Below, in pieces: positions 47,449 to 56,790 of a DNA stretch of 64,000 nucleotides (positions within the stretch are counted from its first letter, which is position 1; every line of letters begins with the position of its first letter). Source of the DNA: Planctomycetota bacterium (GTDB taxonomy: Bacteria > Planctomycetota > Phycisphaerae > Tepidisphaerales > Tepidisphaeraceae); assembly GCA_038746835.1 (NCBI GenBank), contig JBCDKH010000001.1, positions 1 through 64,000 of the forward strand, written 5' to 3'. The position numbers and the translations under genes were made by a program. The notes beneath the pieces are model-generated. The model saw only the letters and a program-made list of their open reading frames with translations. It was not told the origin of the DNA and made no database searches.

Positions 47449-48459
47449 ATGCCACTCATGACCACCAAGCCGATGTTCGACCTCGCCTACGAAGGCGGCT
47501 TCGCCGTCGGCGCGTTCAATGTCAACAACATGGAGCTCGCGCAGTCGATCATCGACGCCTGCGTGGCCGAAAAATCGCCCTGCATCCTGCAGATTTCCAA
47601 GGGTGCCCGCGCCTATGCGAACATCGTCTACCTCAAGCACATCATCGACGCCGCCGTCAAGGAGAACCCCGAGGTTCCGATCGCCATCCACTGCGATCAC
47701 GGCGACACGGTCGAGCTCATCAAGGAGTGCATCAGCGACGGCTATACGTCGGTCATGATTGACGGCAGCCACCATGAGTATGACCACAACGTCAGCCTCA
47801 CCAAGGAGGCCGTCGATGTCGCCCACGAGCACGGCGTGGTCGTCGAGGCGGAACTCGGCATGCTCGGCGGCATCGAAGAAGACGTCATCGGCCTCGACGC
47901 CGAGGAGTACCAGAAGAATCTCGACAAGTTCCTGACCGACCCCGAAGAAGCGAAGGATTTTTACGAGAAGACCGGCATCGACAGCCTGGCGGTCGCCATT
48001 GGCACCAGCCACGGCGCGTACAAGTTCAAGCACGAGGCGGTGCTGGCGTTCGACCGGATCGAGCAGATCATGAAGACCTGCCCCGGCCTGCCGCTGGTCA
48101 TGCACGGCAGCTCGAGCGTGCCGCAGGAGTTCGTCGAGCTGGTCAACAAGTACGGCGGCAACATGCCCAACGCCAAGGGCGTCCCCGAGGATCAGATCGC
48201 CAAGGCCGTCCGCGAGTACGGCGTGTGCAAGGTGAACATCGACACGGACTTGCGCCTCGCAATGACCGCCAAGATTCGCGAGGTCTTCGTGACCAAGCCC
48301 GAGGAGTTCGACCCCCGCAAGTACCTCGGCCCAGCCCGCGAGGCCATTACCGAGATGGTGAAGCGCAAGCTCCACATGCTCAACAGCGCCGGCAAGAGCG
48401 ACGAGGTCGTCGCCAAGTGGGACAGCCTCGGCAAGCCGATGCCGAAGTACTACAGCTGA
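47449..48459 (+). CDS. fba: Class II fructose-bisphosphate aldolase
   Basis: The 336-residue protein has the class II zinc sites: IHCDHGD (His of the first site), YTSVMIDGSHHEYDHN, GTSHGAYKF and VMHGSSSVPQEF. AVGAFNVNNMELAQSII is at the start, and VNIDTDLRLAMT near the end holds the phosphate-binding region. It splits fructose 1,6-bisphosphate in glycolysis and makes it in gluconeogenesis. ATG 47449 or 47458 could start it. It stands alone and ends with a strong terminator. Confidence 0.95.
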   Translation: MPLMTTKPMFDLAYEGGFAVGAFNVNNMELAQSIIDACVAEKSPCILQISKGARAYANIVYLKHIIDAAVKENPEVPIAIHCDHGDTVELIKECISDGYTSVMIDGSHHEYDHNVSLTKEAVDVAHEHGVVVEAELGMLGGIEEDVIGLDAEEYQKNLDKFLTDPEEAKDFYEKTGIDSLAVAIGTSHGAYKFKHEAVLAFDRIEQIMKTCPGLPLVMHGSSSVPQEFVELVNKYGGNMPNAKGVPEDQIAKAVREYGVCKVNIDTDLRLAMTAKIREVFVTKPEEFDPRKYLGPAREAITEMVKRKLHMLNSAGKSDEVVAKWDSLGKPMPKYYS

Positions 48460-48500
48460 GGCAGGCGAAGCCGGCGACCTCTTCAACCCCGACTGACCAG

Positions 48501-48534
48501 CCGCCCCACTCTCGTGGGGCGGTTCTCTTTTGTT
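48501..48534 (+). terminator. Intrinsic terminator of the aldolase gene
   Basis: CCGCCCCAC (48501-48509) and GTGGGGCGG (48514-48522) pair perfectly around TCTC, followed by TTCTCTTTTGTT. It begins 42 bases after the stop. Confidence 0.92.
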
Positions 48535-48584
48535 CCATTATCCGGGCCACCAAGTCTCGCCAGCTCGAGCGAAGCGCAGTGAAA

Positions 48585-48612
48585 GACGGCACCCGCAAGA
48601 GCGGGTGCCGTC
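48585..48612 (-). terminator. Terminator hairpin of the pseudopilin gene
   Basis: GACGGCACCCGC (48585-48596) and GCGGGTGCCGTC (48601-48612) pair perfectly over 12 bases with loop AAGA. On the minus strand TTTCACTGC follows. It lies 28 bases after the stop of the minus-strand pseudopilin gene. Confidence 0.8.
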
Positions 48613-48639
48613 GGTAGTGAAGCCGGTCAGGCCTCGGAA

Positions 48640-49827
48640 CTAGATGCCGCGATCGAGATCGATGTTGGCCGGGAGCTTGATGCGGTAGAACGAGCGCTTG
48701 AACTCGGTCTCGGCATAGTCCTCACCAGCCGGGTGAGCGACCTTCGGGCTCCAGGCGAGCGACTGCACGCTGCCATCGGCGAAGGCGACGTTGGCTCGCG
48801 TATCACCAAGCTGGCGAAAGCGGAGGTTGCCCGCCGGGAGAATGTAGAAGCTGAAGCTGTTGTTCGTCGGGTTGATCGCAACGGCCTGTGAGTTGGACAG
48901 GTCGTAATTGTCGTCTCCGATGAAGAAGCCGGGGCGCGGGTAGTGCACACTCAGTTCGTCGTTGTACGACTCGTAGTCGGGCGAGCCCGGAGGAGCGTCG
49001 ACGGCGTCGCGATAGCGGGAGCGCTGCCCAAACGGACCCGATCCGTAGCTCGGGAAGTCGCCAAAGCCATCCATGTCGATGAAGCTGATGGCGTAGGACG
49101 TGAGCCATGCCCGCGTCGCCCAATCAGGCAGGTTGAAATATGTCGGCGTGTCCCAGAAAAGTGCATTGTCCGCAAACAGCTGACCTGCCTTGGCCGGGTA
49201 TGGAATGCCTTGAACCTTCACCGCACCGGTTGGTGCTTTAAACGGGATGAAGTTCACCGCACCACCGGCACCGTCACTTCCGTCGAGTCCGAAGGTCTCG
49301 CTCCGGATATCAGGCATGACCGTCGGGTTTGCGGCGTAGCTGACCACACCTCCTTGAGACCCGAGTTCGACAGACGGACAGAGGAACGACTCGCCGACTT
49401 TGTTGCGACGCTCGTTGTCCAGAACGGCAGGAAGCGGCCACAGCTCAGGACCCAGGTCAGAAGCGCCCATGTAGTCGCTGAGCAGCGTGACCCACGTCAC
49501 GAACGGTCGCGAGGTCGTACCGGCGGCGTAGCCCTGTTCCGGCCCGACCGGCTTCGGCACGGTAACGCCCCACAGAATCGACGACTGGTAGGCAAGGCCG
49601 TGCGGGGCGGTCTGCTGGTTGTCGGTCATGTAGCCGACGAAGGCAGTCGCGATCTGCCGCTGGTTTGCAGCGGAGGCGACCGACCGGGCAGAAGACTGGG
49701 CACGGCTGAGGGTCGGCAGCAAGATGCCGACAAGAAGTGCGATGATGCCGATGACGACGAGCAGCTCCACGAGGGTGAAGCCTCGCAGGCGGCGGCGGGA
49801 GGATCGGATTTCGGAAGACATGAGCAT
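48640..49827 (-). CDS. Large prepilin-type N-terminal methylation domain protein
   Basis: The 395-residue protein has a leader with SSRRRLRG and [19 protein letters not shown], the prepilin site, then SRAQSSARSVASAANQRQIA. The C-terminal part has DTRANVAFADGSVQSLAW, a version of the H-X-DG end without the His. It is single and convergent with the aldolase gene. It is the fourth pseudopilin-like protein in the window and the longest. Confidence 0.88.
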   Translation of the reverse strand: MLMSSEIRSSRRRLRGFTLVELLVVIGIIALLVGILLPTLSRAQSSARSVASAANQRQIATAFVGYMTDNQQTAPHGLAYQSSILWGVTVPKPVGPEQGYAAGTTSRPFVTWVTLLSDYMGASDLGPELWPLPAVLDNERRNKVGESFLCPSVELGSQGGVVSYAANPTVMPDIRSETFGLDGSDGAGGAVNFIPFKAPTGAVKVQGIPYPAKAGQLFADNALFWDTPTYFNLPDWATRAWLTSYAISFIDMDGFGDFPSYGSGPFGQRSRYRDAVDAPPGSPDYESYNDELSVHYPRPGFFIGDDNYDLSNSQAVAINPTNNSFSFYILPAGNLRFRQLGDTRANVAFADGSVQSLAWSPKVAHPAGEDYAETEFKRSFYRIKLPANIDLDRGI

Positions 49828-49980
49828 TCCAGTAAAATTGCGAATTACGAGCCAAAAGCAACTTCAGACGCCGGAATTCGCCGGCGACCGAAACGCACGC
49901 CCACCCACGCTCTTGGCGTGATCGGGCTCTGGGTCACCATTTCGCCCCACGTCATCGCTGGGTTCAATGCGGGCCAAAAA

Positions 49981-50000
49981 AAGTTGCCCAGATGCAACTT
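49981..50000. promoter_or_regulatory. Inverted repeat AAGTTGC-N6-GCAACTT, operator-like
   Basis: Seven-base perfect arms with a six-base spacer lie in the divergent gap between the pseudopilin gene and the small secreted protein gene; a third GCAACTT half-site stands at 49857-49863. It could be an operator or, with the preceding A-run and following T-rich bases, a weak bidirectional terminator. There is no other gene in this 298-base gap. Confidence 0.35.
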
Positions 50001-50125
50001 TCTTCGCATCCAGAAGTCCCCGGCACCGCGAAGCCGCGTCATCTCGCCGTTGCGTCGCGGCATCTGGCTCGGCTAGGCTGCGCTCACCCGCTCTGAAGAG
50101 CACTCACACTTCAACAGGACTCACC

Positions 50126-50545
50126 ATGAAGACCCGACTCGCACTGCTTTCGATCCCTGCCGTCGCTGCTGTCGCCGCCGCCGCTGTCGTCGGTTTTGCT
50201 CCCGCTCCGTCCGGTGACGTTGCCGCTCCTGCACCGACCGAAATGATCGCTGCTGGAACGCTCAAGGGCAAGGTGATCACGAAAGCCGGCGAACCAGCCG
50301 AGCGAGTGTCTGTCCGAGTCTTCGGACAGGTCATTGGCGGCATGCCCGTCGATGGCGACGTGGAGCTTCGCAAGCCCACGAAGGAAGTCCGAACCGACGC
50401 CAACGGAAACTTCAACATGCCCGGCCTCGCGGCTGCACGCTACCGCGTCGAGGCAGGAACCCGTGGCGGCGAAGAGGGTTACTTCCGCAAGACCGTCGGC
50501 ATCAAGGCCGGCGAGGTGACGGAGATGGAAATCAAGCTCCGCTGA
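50126..50545 (+). CDS. Small secreted protein with carboxypeptidase-regulatory-like (transthyretin-like) domain
   Basis: From the ATG at 50126 the 139 residues have a signal sequence (ALLSIPAVAAVAAAAVVGFA). One CarboxypepD_reg-like beta-sandwich follows: LKGKVITKAGEPAERVSVRV, then RTDANGNFNMPGLAAARYRVE and a final VGIKAGEVTEMEIKL. The domain is common in envelope proteins and binds other surface partners. A longer frame to 49967 is only leader. It is followed by a strong terminator. Confidence 0.82.
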   Translation: MKTRLALLSIPAVAAVAAAAVVGFAPAPSGDVAAPAPTEMIAAGTLKGKVITKAGEPAERVSVRVFGQVIGGMPVDGDVELRKPTKEVRTDANGNFNMPGLAAARYRVEAGTRGGEEGYFRKTVGIKAGEVTEMEIKLR

Positions 50546-50572
50546 GTTCGCCGCCGATCATCACGGTGCACG

Positions 50573-50611
50573 AGCCCCGAGGCAGTCGTTGCTTCGGGGC
50601 TTCTCTTTTTT
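50573..50611 (+). terminator. Intrinsic terminator of the small secreted protein gene
   Basis: AGCCCCGAGGCA (50573-50584) pairs with TGCTTCGGGGCT (50590-50601) with one G-T, loop of five, followed by TCTCTTTTTT. Confidence 0.92.
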
Positions 50612-50621
50612 CGGCCGCGTT

Positions 50622-52277
50622 TCAACGGTGGCTGCCCGCGGCTTCACGAAGCTTGTCGAGGGCGTTGGCTTCGAGTTGACGCACGCGCCTGGAAGAAAGC
50701 CCGAGGGTGGTCTCCAGGTCTTCGGCTGACTCGTCGGCATCGGGCAAGTCGAAGCGGGAGAACACGACGCGTCGCTCGCGGTCGTCGAGCGTGGCGAACA
50801 GCTGCTCGAGCTCCTCGAGGTCTGCAACGCGATCTTGGCCGCGGTCGACATGTGGCCGGTCGGGCAAGACGCTCTGTCCGGAGGCCTGCTCGGCCTGCAT
50901 CGCTGGGACGCTGCGGGCGAAGCCTTTCACCAGCGCCATCGTCGCATAGGTGCTGAACTTGAAGCCCTTGCCGACGTCGAACCCTTCGACGGCCCGCATC
51001 AGGGTGACGTTGCCGTCGCTGACGAGGTCCATCAGGTCCAGACCCGGACGGCAGTGCTTGCGAGCGACGTGGACGACGAGCCGCAAATTCGCCTCCAGCA
51101 ATCGGTTCCGTGCCTCGCGTGCGAGGCAGAGGTGGCGTTCGAGCTGCCGAATCTCGCGTCGGCGACACAGGTGCGGATCGAGCCGACGCCGGAGCGTTGC
51201 GAAGCGGAACTTGTGGAAGTTGTACAGCAAAAACCCCGCGCGCTCTTCCGCAGGTGAGAGCAGCCGCGTGTCGTACAACGCGGCCAGGTATGGCGGCAAG
51301 CCGCGCGGACGTTTCGTCAGGCCGTCGTCATCGCTCGCCTTGCCGCCGATCGACTCCCGAGCCGCCTTGACGAGTGCCTTCACGCGTGCCTCGGCCTCGA
51401 TCGGGTCACCGTCGAACAGGTCGTCAGCGTGGTACTTGACGGTGGCGGCCACGAGTCGGTCGGCCCGGACACTCATCGCGGCGAGGTAGGCCGAGGATCG
51501 TCGCAGGCCCGCGTCGGCAGCGACCGCCGAGAGCGAATCGCCCGCGTCCAGTCGTTCGGCAATGACACCGGCCAACTCATCCGACGGCGGCTTCGCAGCG
51601 GCGTCGAACCTTGATTCCGGCGTCGCCTGGAGCACCGATCGCGTCTCGAGCATCGATCGCCCGACCCGACGCGAGAGGCGATGAACGATCTCCGCCTGAT
51701 CGCAGCCGAGCGACACCAAGCGCTCGCACATGCCGGCTAGCTGGTCGCGCTCATCGGCAAGAATCGCCGAACCCGCCGCCTCGGTGTCGCTGCTGCCATC
51801 GTCGTGTCGGGCGAGGAATCGCTCCGCACACGAGAGCCTGAAAGCGATGCGCTGCTTGCCGTCGTCGAAAAGCAACCGTCTGGCGGGCAACCCCTTGCGC
51901 CGCCAACGCTGGAGCGTCTTGCCGGTGACGCCGAACCGCTCTCCCGCCGAAGCCAGGTCCAGAATCGGCTCGCCGGCGAAGGTGTCGTCGTTGATTGACA
52001 GGTCCATTGCCCCACTGACGGTTTCGATCAGCAGGCCCAGGTCATGCTGCAGGGCAACGCCCGTCATCTGGTTGCCGCCGGAGACGACCTTGGCGTCCGC
52101 GTCCTTGGCCCGGTAGCCGGTGATCGCGTGCTTCACGTAGCCCGGCGGATAGGCCCGGCCTGGGTCGAGTGACAACAAAAGCTCCTCAGCCGCCTTGAGC
52201 TGCTCCAGACGCTTGCCGCGCGGCGCGTACCGCATCTGGCGAGAAAGCTCGTCGAGGCTCTTGAGCTTGAAGCCCAT
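50622..52277 (-). CDS. Sigma-70 family RNA polymerase sigma factor with long N-terminal extension
   Basis: I use the ATG at 52277 with GGAGGA just before it. The 551 residues end in a sigma core. Region 2 is LLEANLRLVVHVARKHCRPGL plus DLMDLVSDGNVTLMRAVEGF and KFSTYATMALVKGFAR. Region 4 is LDDRERRVVFSRF and TLGLSSRRVRQLEANALDKLR. The first 350 residues are not part of common sigma factors. They begin MGFKLKSLDELSRQMRYAP and include a possible MerR-like DNA-binding helix-turn-helix at about 110-140 (ERFGVTGKTLQRWRRKGLPA). The extension has a planctomycete look; its role is unknown. Confidence 0.87.
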   Translation of the reverse strand: MGFKLKSLDELSRQMRYAPRGKRLEQLKAAEELLLSLDPGRAYPPGYVKHAITGYRAKDADAKVVSGGNQMTGVALQHDLGLLIETVSGAMDLSINDDTFAGEPILDLASAGERFGVTGKTLQRWRRKGLPARRLLFDDGKQRIAFRLSCAERFLARHDDGSSDTEAAGSAILADERDQLAGMCERLVSLGCDQAEIVHRLSRRVGRSMLETRSVLQATPESRFDAAAKPPSDELAGVIAERLDAGDSLSAVAADAGLRRSSAYLAAMSVRADRLVAATVKYHADDLFDGDPIEAEARVKALVKAARESIGGKASDDDGLTKRPRGLPPYLAALYDTRLLSPAEERAGFLLYNFHKFRFATLRRRLDPHLCRRREIRQLERHLCLAREARNRLLEANLRLVVHVARKHCRPGLDLMDLVSDGNVTLMRAVEGFDVGKGFKFSTYATMALVKGFARSVPAMQAEQASGQSVLPDRPHVDRGQDRVADLEELEQLFATLDDRERRVVFSRFDLPDADESAEDLETTLGLSSRRVRQLEANALDKLREAAGSHR

Positions 52278-52479
52278 GGGTTCCTCCGAACCCCGGCAAG
52301 ACCGGGCTGTGGCAGGCGACGCGGACGCGTCACCGAGGCGGGCGGCCAAGCGGCCGTGTGGCCCGATTATGCCCCGCCGACCCTCCGCCAGTCAACTGTT
52401 TCGACGCATGTGCCGCCGGACATGAATCTTGCCAAAGCACCGTCGATGCAGCGTCTGTGCTACCATCCTGACCGCAGCT

Positions 52480-52550
52480 GCGGGTGTAGCTTAGTGGTAA
52501 AGCACCGGCTTCCCAAGCCGACGATGAGGGTTCGATTCCCTTCACCCGCT
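52480..52550 (+). tRNA. tRNA-Gly (anticodon CCC)
   Basis: The 71-base sequence folds into a full cloverleaf. The acceptor stem is GCGGGTG with CACCCGC, and the D arm is GCTT-AGTGGTA-AAGC. The anticodon loop TTCCCAA carries CCC, with a C-A mismatch at the top of the stem. The T arm is GAGGG-TTCGATT-CCCTT. The discriminator base is T and no CCA is encoded. It stands between the divergent sigma factor and nucleoside transporter genes. Confidence 0.95.
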
Positions 52551-52592
52551 TCCGGTCGTGACACATGCGACGGCTGAGACGACCCGTTAGCC

Positions 52593-53993
52593 TTGGCCGG
52601 CGTGTCTGGTGACCTTTTCCTCCGGCTGCAGTCGCTGCTGGGCCTCGTCGTTCTCCTGGGTGGGCTGTACGGGTTTGGCCTGCTGTACAACCGTCGTCGG
52701 CTTGGCCGCTGGTTCAAGGTGCCGTGGCGTGTCGTCCTACTGGGTATTGGTCTGCAGATCGTGTTTGCCGTGCTGATCTTGCGGACGGGGCCCGGGGCGT
52801 GGGTGTTCGAGCGGCTCAACGACGTCGTTCTCTTGTTGCTGAGTGCGTCGCGCGAGGGAGCCTCGCTGCTCTTCGGCGGCATGGCGACGGGACAGAACGT
52901 GCCGGTGGGCGAGCCGCTGAATCCCGGGAACCCGCTGTTTTCGCCGCTGATTGCCGACACGCAAGCACCGAACTTCGCCGCGGTCGGTGCGTTCTTCGCC
53001 TTCAACATCCTGCCAACGATCATCTTCTTCAGCGCGTTGCTGGCGATCCTCTACCACAGCGGCCTGATGACCTACGTCGTCGGAGGGCTCGCGTGGCTGA
53101 TGCGACGCACGATGGGCACCAGCGGAGCCGAGACGCTGAGTGCGAGTGCGAACGTCTTTGTCGGCCAGACGGAGGCGCCGCTCTTCGTTCGGCCGTTTCT
53201 GCCGCGGATGACGCAGAGCGAGCTGATGGCGGTGATGGTCGGCGGTTTCTCGAACATCGCCAGCGGCGTGCTCGGGGTCTATGCGGGCATGCTCGCCGCG
53301 GTGGAGCTGGGGGCGTTTGCCATTCCGAACGCCGGCAGTCATCTGCTCGCGGCCAGCGTCATCAGCGCACCGGCCGGTCTCGTGTGTGCGAAGCTGCTTT
53401 GGCCAGAGACCGAAGAAGCCGAGACCAGCGGCAAGTCATCGGTGGCCCTGGAGCGGTCCGACGCGAACCTCCTCGACGCCGCCGTCCGAGGCACGCGTGA
53501 CGGCCTGCTCCTCGCGGCGAACGTCGGAGCCGTGCTGATCGTCTTCACCGGGTTCGTCTGGCTCGCGAACGCCGGCATCGGCTACCTCGGCTCGCTCACC
53601 GGACGCGACGACCTGACGCTCCAGTTGCTGCTGGGTTGGGCGCTCGCGCCGGTCGCCTGGCTGTGCGGCGTGCCATGGGCCGACGCGACGGAGGTCGGAT
53701 CGCTTATCGGCATCAAGACCGTTTTGAACGAGTTCTTCGGCTATCTGCAGCTTTCCCAAGGCCTTGCTGCCGCGAATGCGGGTGAGACGTACATCAGTCA
53801 GCGCTCCGCGTTGATTGCCCTCTACGCCATCTGTGGCTTCGCCAACTTCGCGAGTGTCGGCATCCAGATCGGCGGGATCGGCGTGCTCGCGCCTGGCCGT
53901 CGTGCCGATCTTGCGAAGCTGGGACTCGTCGCCATGCTCGGCGGTGCCGTCGCCAGCCTGCTGACTGCGTGTGTCGTCGGCGTTCTGGTCTGA
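52593..53993 (+). CDS. Concentrative nucleoside transporter (CNT/NupC family)
   Basis: The 466-residue protein has the CNT core. FGGMATGQNVPVGEPLNPGN is followed by FFSALLAILYHSGLMTYVV, then MGTSGAETLSASANVFVGQTEAPL, which holds the nucleoside and sodium sites (GTSGAE, QTEAPL). GIKTVLNEFFGYL and ALYAICGFANFASVGIQIGG complete the second half. It imports nucleosides with sodium or protons. The start is TTG 52593 or, more likely, GTG 52602. Confidence 0.93.
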   Translation: MAGVSGDLFLRLQSLLGLVVLLGGLYGFGLLYNRRRLGRWFKVPWRVVLLGIGLQIVFAVLILRTGPGAWVFERLNDVVLLLLSASREGASLLFGGMATGQNVPVGEPLNPGNPLFSPLIADTQAPNFAAVGAFFAFNILPTIIFFSALLAILYHSGLMTYVVGGLAWLMRRTMGTSGAETLSASANVFVGQTEAPLFVRPFLPRMTQSELMAVMVGGFSNIASGVLGVYAGMLAAVELGAFAIPNAGSHLLAASVISAPAGLVCAKLLWPETEEAETSGKSSVALERSDANLLDAAVRGTRDGLLLAANVGAVLIVFTGFVWLANAGIGYLGSLTGRDDLTLQLLLGWALAPVAWLCGVPWADATEVGSLIGIKTVLNEFFGYLQLSQGLAAANAGETYISQRSALIALYAICGFANFASVGIQIGGIGVLAPGRRADLAKLGLVAMLGGAVASLLTACVVGVLV

Positions 53994-54067
53994 CAACGGT
54001 CGGCAGCGTGCGAGACGTCCTTTGCGTCGCTGTCATCCGGCAGGTACGTTCGCCCGGGAGAGTCCTT

Positions 54068-54916
54068 ATGACGATGCGAAGCAAATGGTTGGGTGTTGGG
54101 TTGACAAGTCTGCTGCTCACAAACGTGGCGAATGCCGGTCGCATCGAGTTCCAGCCGACGTCCGATGGGCATGCGGCGACAGCGACGTTCGACGACTTTG
54201 GCGGAGGCGGATTCTCGCGGTTCAGCAGTCAGATCGCACAAGGCGCGATGGACTCGGGGTCGTTCGCTTTCGATTCCGACAGCACCGACAACACGAGGCC
54301 ACCCTTCAACACGTTCAGCTACAACCCCGACGCATCGTTCTCCCAGATGACGAGCCTCCAGTCGATGTCGAGCGTGACGTCGAGTGGTGGGCTCTTTCCG
54401 CTGCAACGCGGACCTGGCGATCGCGCATTCATTGTCCGGCCGACGTTTTCCGAGGGAAACGCGGCGACGTTCTACACCCGCTTTCTCAATAACACTGGAA
54501 CGACTCTCGACAACCTCACGCTGTCATTCGACCTGCTGTCGACCAACGACAAAAGCAACGGCTTCGCACTTTCGGCCCGGGTGGCCGTCGCGCCCGACGA
54601 TGGCGGCAGCGCGACGAGCGATCCGGAGATGCCGAGTTACACCATCCTGCCGGGAGCTGGCCGAGTGATGAACGACGCGGCGACGTCGACCTCTGCCGTC
54701 TCGGTCGAGACGATTTCGACGCCCTTGTCGGTAGCATTGCCCGACGGCCACAGTGCGTTTGTCGCGTTTTCGTTCGACGCGATCGGCAGTGGCTTTTCGT
54801 TCGACGCTTACGGGCTCGACAACATCAGCATTGCGTCTCAGCCAACGGTCGTGCCGGAGCCGTTGGCGTGCATGGGTATCGTCTCGCTCAGCTTGATCCT
54901 CCTGAAAAGACGATAG
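54068..54916 (+). CDS. Secreted PEP-CTERM protein
   Basis: From the ATG at 54068 (GGGAGAG upstream) the 282 residues have a signal peptide (WLGVGLTSLLLTNVANA). A Ser/Thr/Asp-rich beta domain follows with FYTRFLNNTGTTLDNLTLSF and FSFDAYGLDNISI. The tail VVPEPLACMGIVSLSLILLKRR is a PEP-CTERM with a short basic end. The function is unknown; the middle resembles other exported planctomycete PEP-CTERM proteins. The next gene begins nine bases later. Confidence 0.85.
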   Translation: MTMRSKWLGVGLTSLLLTNVANAGRIEFQPTSDGHAATATFDDFGGGGFSRFSSQIAQGAMDSGSFAFDSDSTDNTRPPFNTFSYNPDASFSQMTSLQSMSSVTSSGGLFPLQRGPGDRAFIVRPTFSEGNAATFYTRFLNNTGTTLDNLTLSFDLLSTNDKSNGFALSARVAVAPDDGGSATSDPEMPSYTILPGAGRVMNDAATSTSAVSVETISTPLSVALPDGHSAFVAFSFDAIGSGFSFDAYGLDNISIASQPTVVPEPLACMGIVSLSLILLKRR

Positions 54917-54924
54917 AAAACGCG

Positions 54925-55467
54925 ATGACCGTCGCGGACGAGAAACGTCAGCTTCGGCTTCAGCTTCGCGAAGCCAGACGAGCAACCGCTGGCATCATCG
55001 AGCCACGCTGTTTTGCCGGCCTTGCAGCATGGTCGGAGGCAATGACGCTTGTCACGTTCGCCAACGCGGGCGACGAGCCTGTCGTCGTGCCTCTGCTGCT
55101 CGACGCCTGGAATCGAGGCGTGGTGTGCCTCGCGACGCGAGTGGCCGACGAAGAGCTGGAGCTGGTTTCAGTCGAACCGACAACGCGATGGCGGCTGGGA
55201 CGACTTCGTGTTCCGGAGCCCGTCGGCGAGCCGAGCGAGATTCGAGCTGAGGGAGCTTTCGTGCTCGTTCCCGGCGTCGCTTTTACGGCCGACGGTCGAC
55301 GTCTCGGCCGTGGCGGCGGGTACTACGACCGCCTGATCGCCTCGCTGCCCGGGGCATTCATCTGTGGCGTCTGTGGGGATGACCGCTTGCTTGACGACTT
55401 GCCGACCGAGCGACACGACCGGCGAGTCAACGCGATCGTCACTCCAAATCGCACCATTCTGGTGTAA
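54925..55467 (+). CDS. 5-formyltetrahydrofolate cyclo-ligase
   Basis: The ATG at 54925 gives 180 residues. The N-terminal helix has DEKRQLRLQLREARRA (the KxxxR pattern of the family). The nucleotide-binding signature lies at LVPGVAFTADGRRLGRGGGYYDRLI. The enzyme converts 5-formyl-THF to 5,10-methenyl-THF with ATP. It usually sits near ssrS or cell-division genes; here it follows a PEP-CTERM gene. Confidence 0.92.
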   Translation: MTVADEKRQLRLQLREARRATAGIIEPRCFAGLAAWSEAMTLVTFANAGDEPVVVPLLLDAWNRGVVCLATRVADEELELVSVEPTTRWRLGRLRVPEPVGEPSEIRAEGAFVLVPGVAFTADGRRLGRGGGYYDRLIASLPGAFICGVCGDDRLLDDLPTERHDRRVNAIVTPNRTILV

Positions 55468-55594
55468 GGCGAAGCGAACTCGTGAAACTCTGAGCCGTAG
55501 CTGGTAGTCTCCGCCCACGCCGACTCGCTCGGCCGTCGACGTTCGGACGCGTCGACGTGCAAACCCGCTCCCCTGGTCGCACGGAGGTGACGCC

Positions 55595-56731
55595 ATGGCA
55601 ACGCTTCGATCTTCTTCCCGTCGTCGGACCCGCCTGCTCAGTCGAGGCCTTGTTGGCCTGCTGCTTCTGGGCTGCTGCGCGTTCGCTGCCTACGCGTTCA
55701 ACCCGTTCGGCGGCGATGACGACGCCGTTGCCGAGGTACCGAACGACGAGCAACCGGCAGTCGAGGCGTCACCCGACGTCGCGCCCGAGCCAGAGCCGTC
55801 CCCAATGCCGATCCTGCGGACGACCACGCCCGAACGCGGACAGCCGGCGACGGACGACTGGAACCTCGACGCCGAGCCGGAGCCTGACGCCGACAAGGCC
55901 GTCCTCGCGTCGGCTCCCTCGCTTTCGCCCTTCGCCGAGGCCGAGCGACCCGCCGCCCCGTCGGGCGACTTCATGGCCGACGCCAAGGCCCTCGTTGACG
56001 CTGGCAAACTGCTCGAGGCTCGCTCGCTGCTCAACCAGGCCCTTCAGTCCGGCACGACCGACAGCGACACCACCGACGAGATCAAGGAGCGGCTGCAGCT
56101 GCTCAACCGCGTCATCGTCTTCACGCCCAGCAAGCGATTCCGCGACGATCCGTTTCAGGGCGAGCACGTCGTTCAGTCGGGCGACCTGCTGAGCAAGATC
56201 GCGCGACCGCACAAGGTGCCGTACGGATTTCTCGCCCGAATCAACGGCGTGCGTGCGGACAGAATTCGACTCGGCCAGTCACTCAAGACGATCCAAGGGC
56301 CTCTGCACGCCGAGGTCAGCAAGTCCAACTTTGTCATGGATGTGTACCTAGGCGGCCTGCCAGGGCAGTCGGGCAGCATGTACCTCACCAGCTTCCCCGT
56401 CGGACTCGGGGCCGACAGCTCCACGCCGACCGGCACCTGGGAAGTCACCCGCGGCAGCAAGCTCGTCAACCCGGAATGGACCAACCCGCGGACCAACGAG
56501 GTCTATTCGCGCGACGACCCAGAGAACCCGCTCGGCGAGCGCTGGATCGGCCTCACCGGCATCGCGGGCGACGCACTGGGCCAGCCCAGCTACGGCATCC
56601 ACGGCACCATCGAACCCGAGACCATCGGCACCAACGCCTCCATGGGCTGCATCCGCCTCGGCGACGACGACGTCGCCATGGTCTACGACATGCTGCTCGA
56701 GGGCCTGAGCACCATCCGCGTGATCGACTGA
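55595..56731 (+). CDS. L,D-transpeptidase with LysM domain (ErfK/YbiS type)
   Basis: The 378-residue protein has a basic N-terminus and one helix (RGLVGLLLLGCCAFAAYAF), so it is membrane-anchored or exported. A Pro/Glu-rich linker follows, then a short helical repeat segment (KALVDAGKLLEARSLLNQAL). The LysM-like unit is at about 190-230 (HVVQSGDLLSKIARPHKVPY). The YkuD catalytic domain is at about 245-378, with SYGIHGT and SMGCIRL (catalytic Cys about 352). It forms 3-3 cross-links or attaches proteins to peptidoglycan, which fits planctomycetes having a wall. GGAGGTGACGCC precedes the ATG. Confidence 0.94.
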   Translation: MATLRSSSRRRTRLLSRGLVGLLLLGCCAFAAYAFNPFGGDDDAVAEVPNDEQPAVEASPDVAPEPEPSPMPILRTTTPERGQPATDDWNLDAEPEPDADKAVLASAPSLSPFAEAERPAAPSGDFMADAKALVDAGKLLEARSLLNQALQSGTTDSDTTDEIKERLQLLNRVIVFTPSKRFRDDPFQGEHVVQSGDLLSKIARPHKVPYGFLARINGVRADRIRLGQSLKTIQGPLHAEVSKSNFVMDVYLGGLPGQSGSMYLTSFPVGLGADSSTPTGTWEVTRGSKLVNPEWTNPRTNEVYSRDDPENPLGERWIGLTGIAGDALGQPSYGIHGTIEPETIGTNASMGCIRLGDDDVAMVYDMLLEGLSTIRVID

Positions 56732-56790
56732 AGTTCCGCAACCTTTGAAGCGGCATCGCGAACGCAAGCTTGACCGCCGGTGTGCAGCGA

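Noticed and set aside
52480-52550. tRNA-Gly as the attachment site of the island
   Set aside because: The island starts more than 5 kb away and no partial tRNA copy is seen at 57590-62978.
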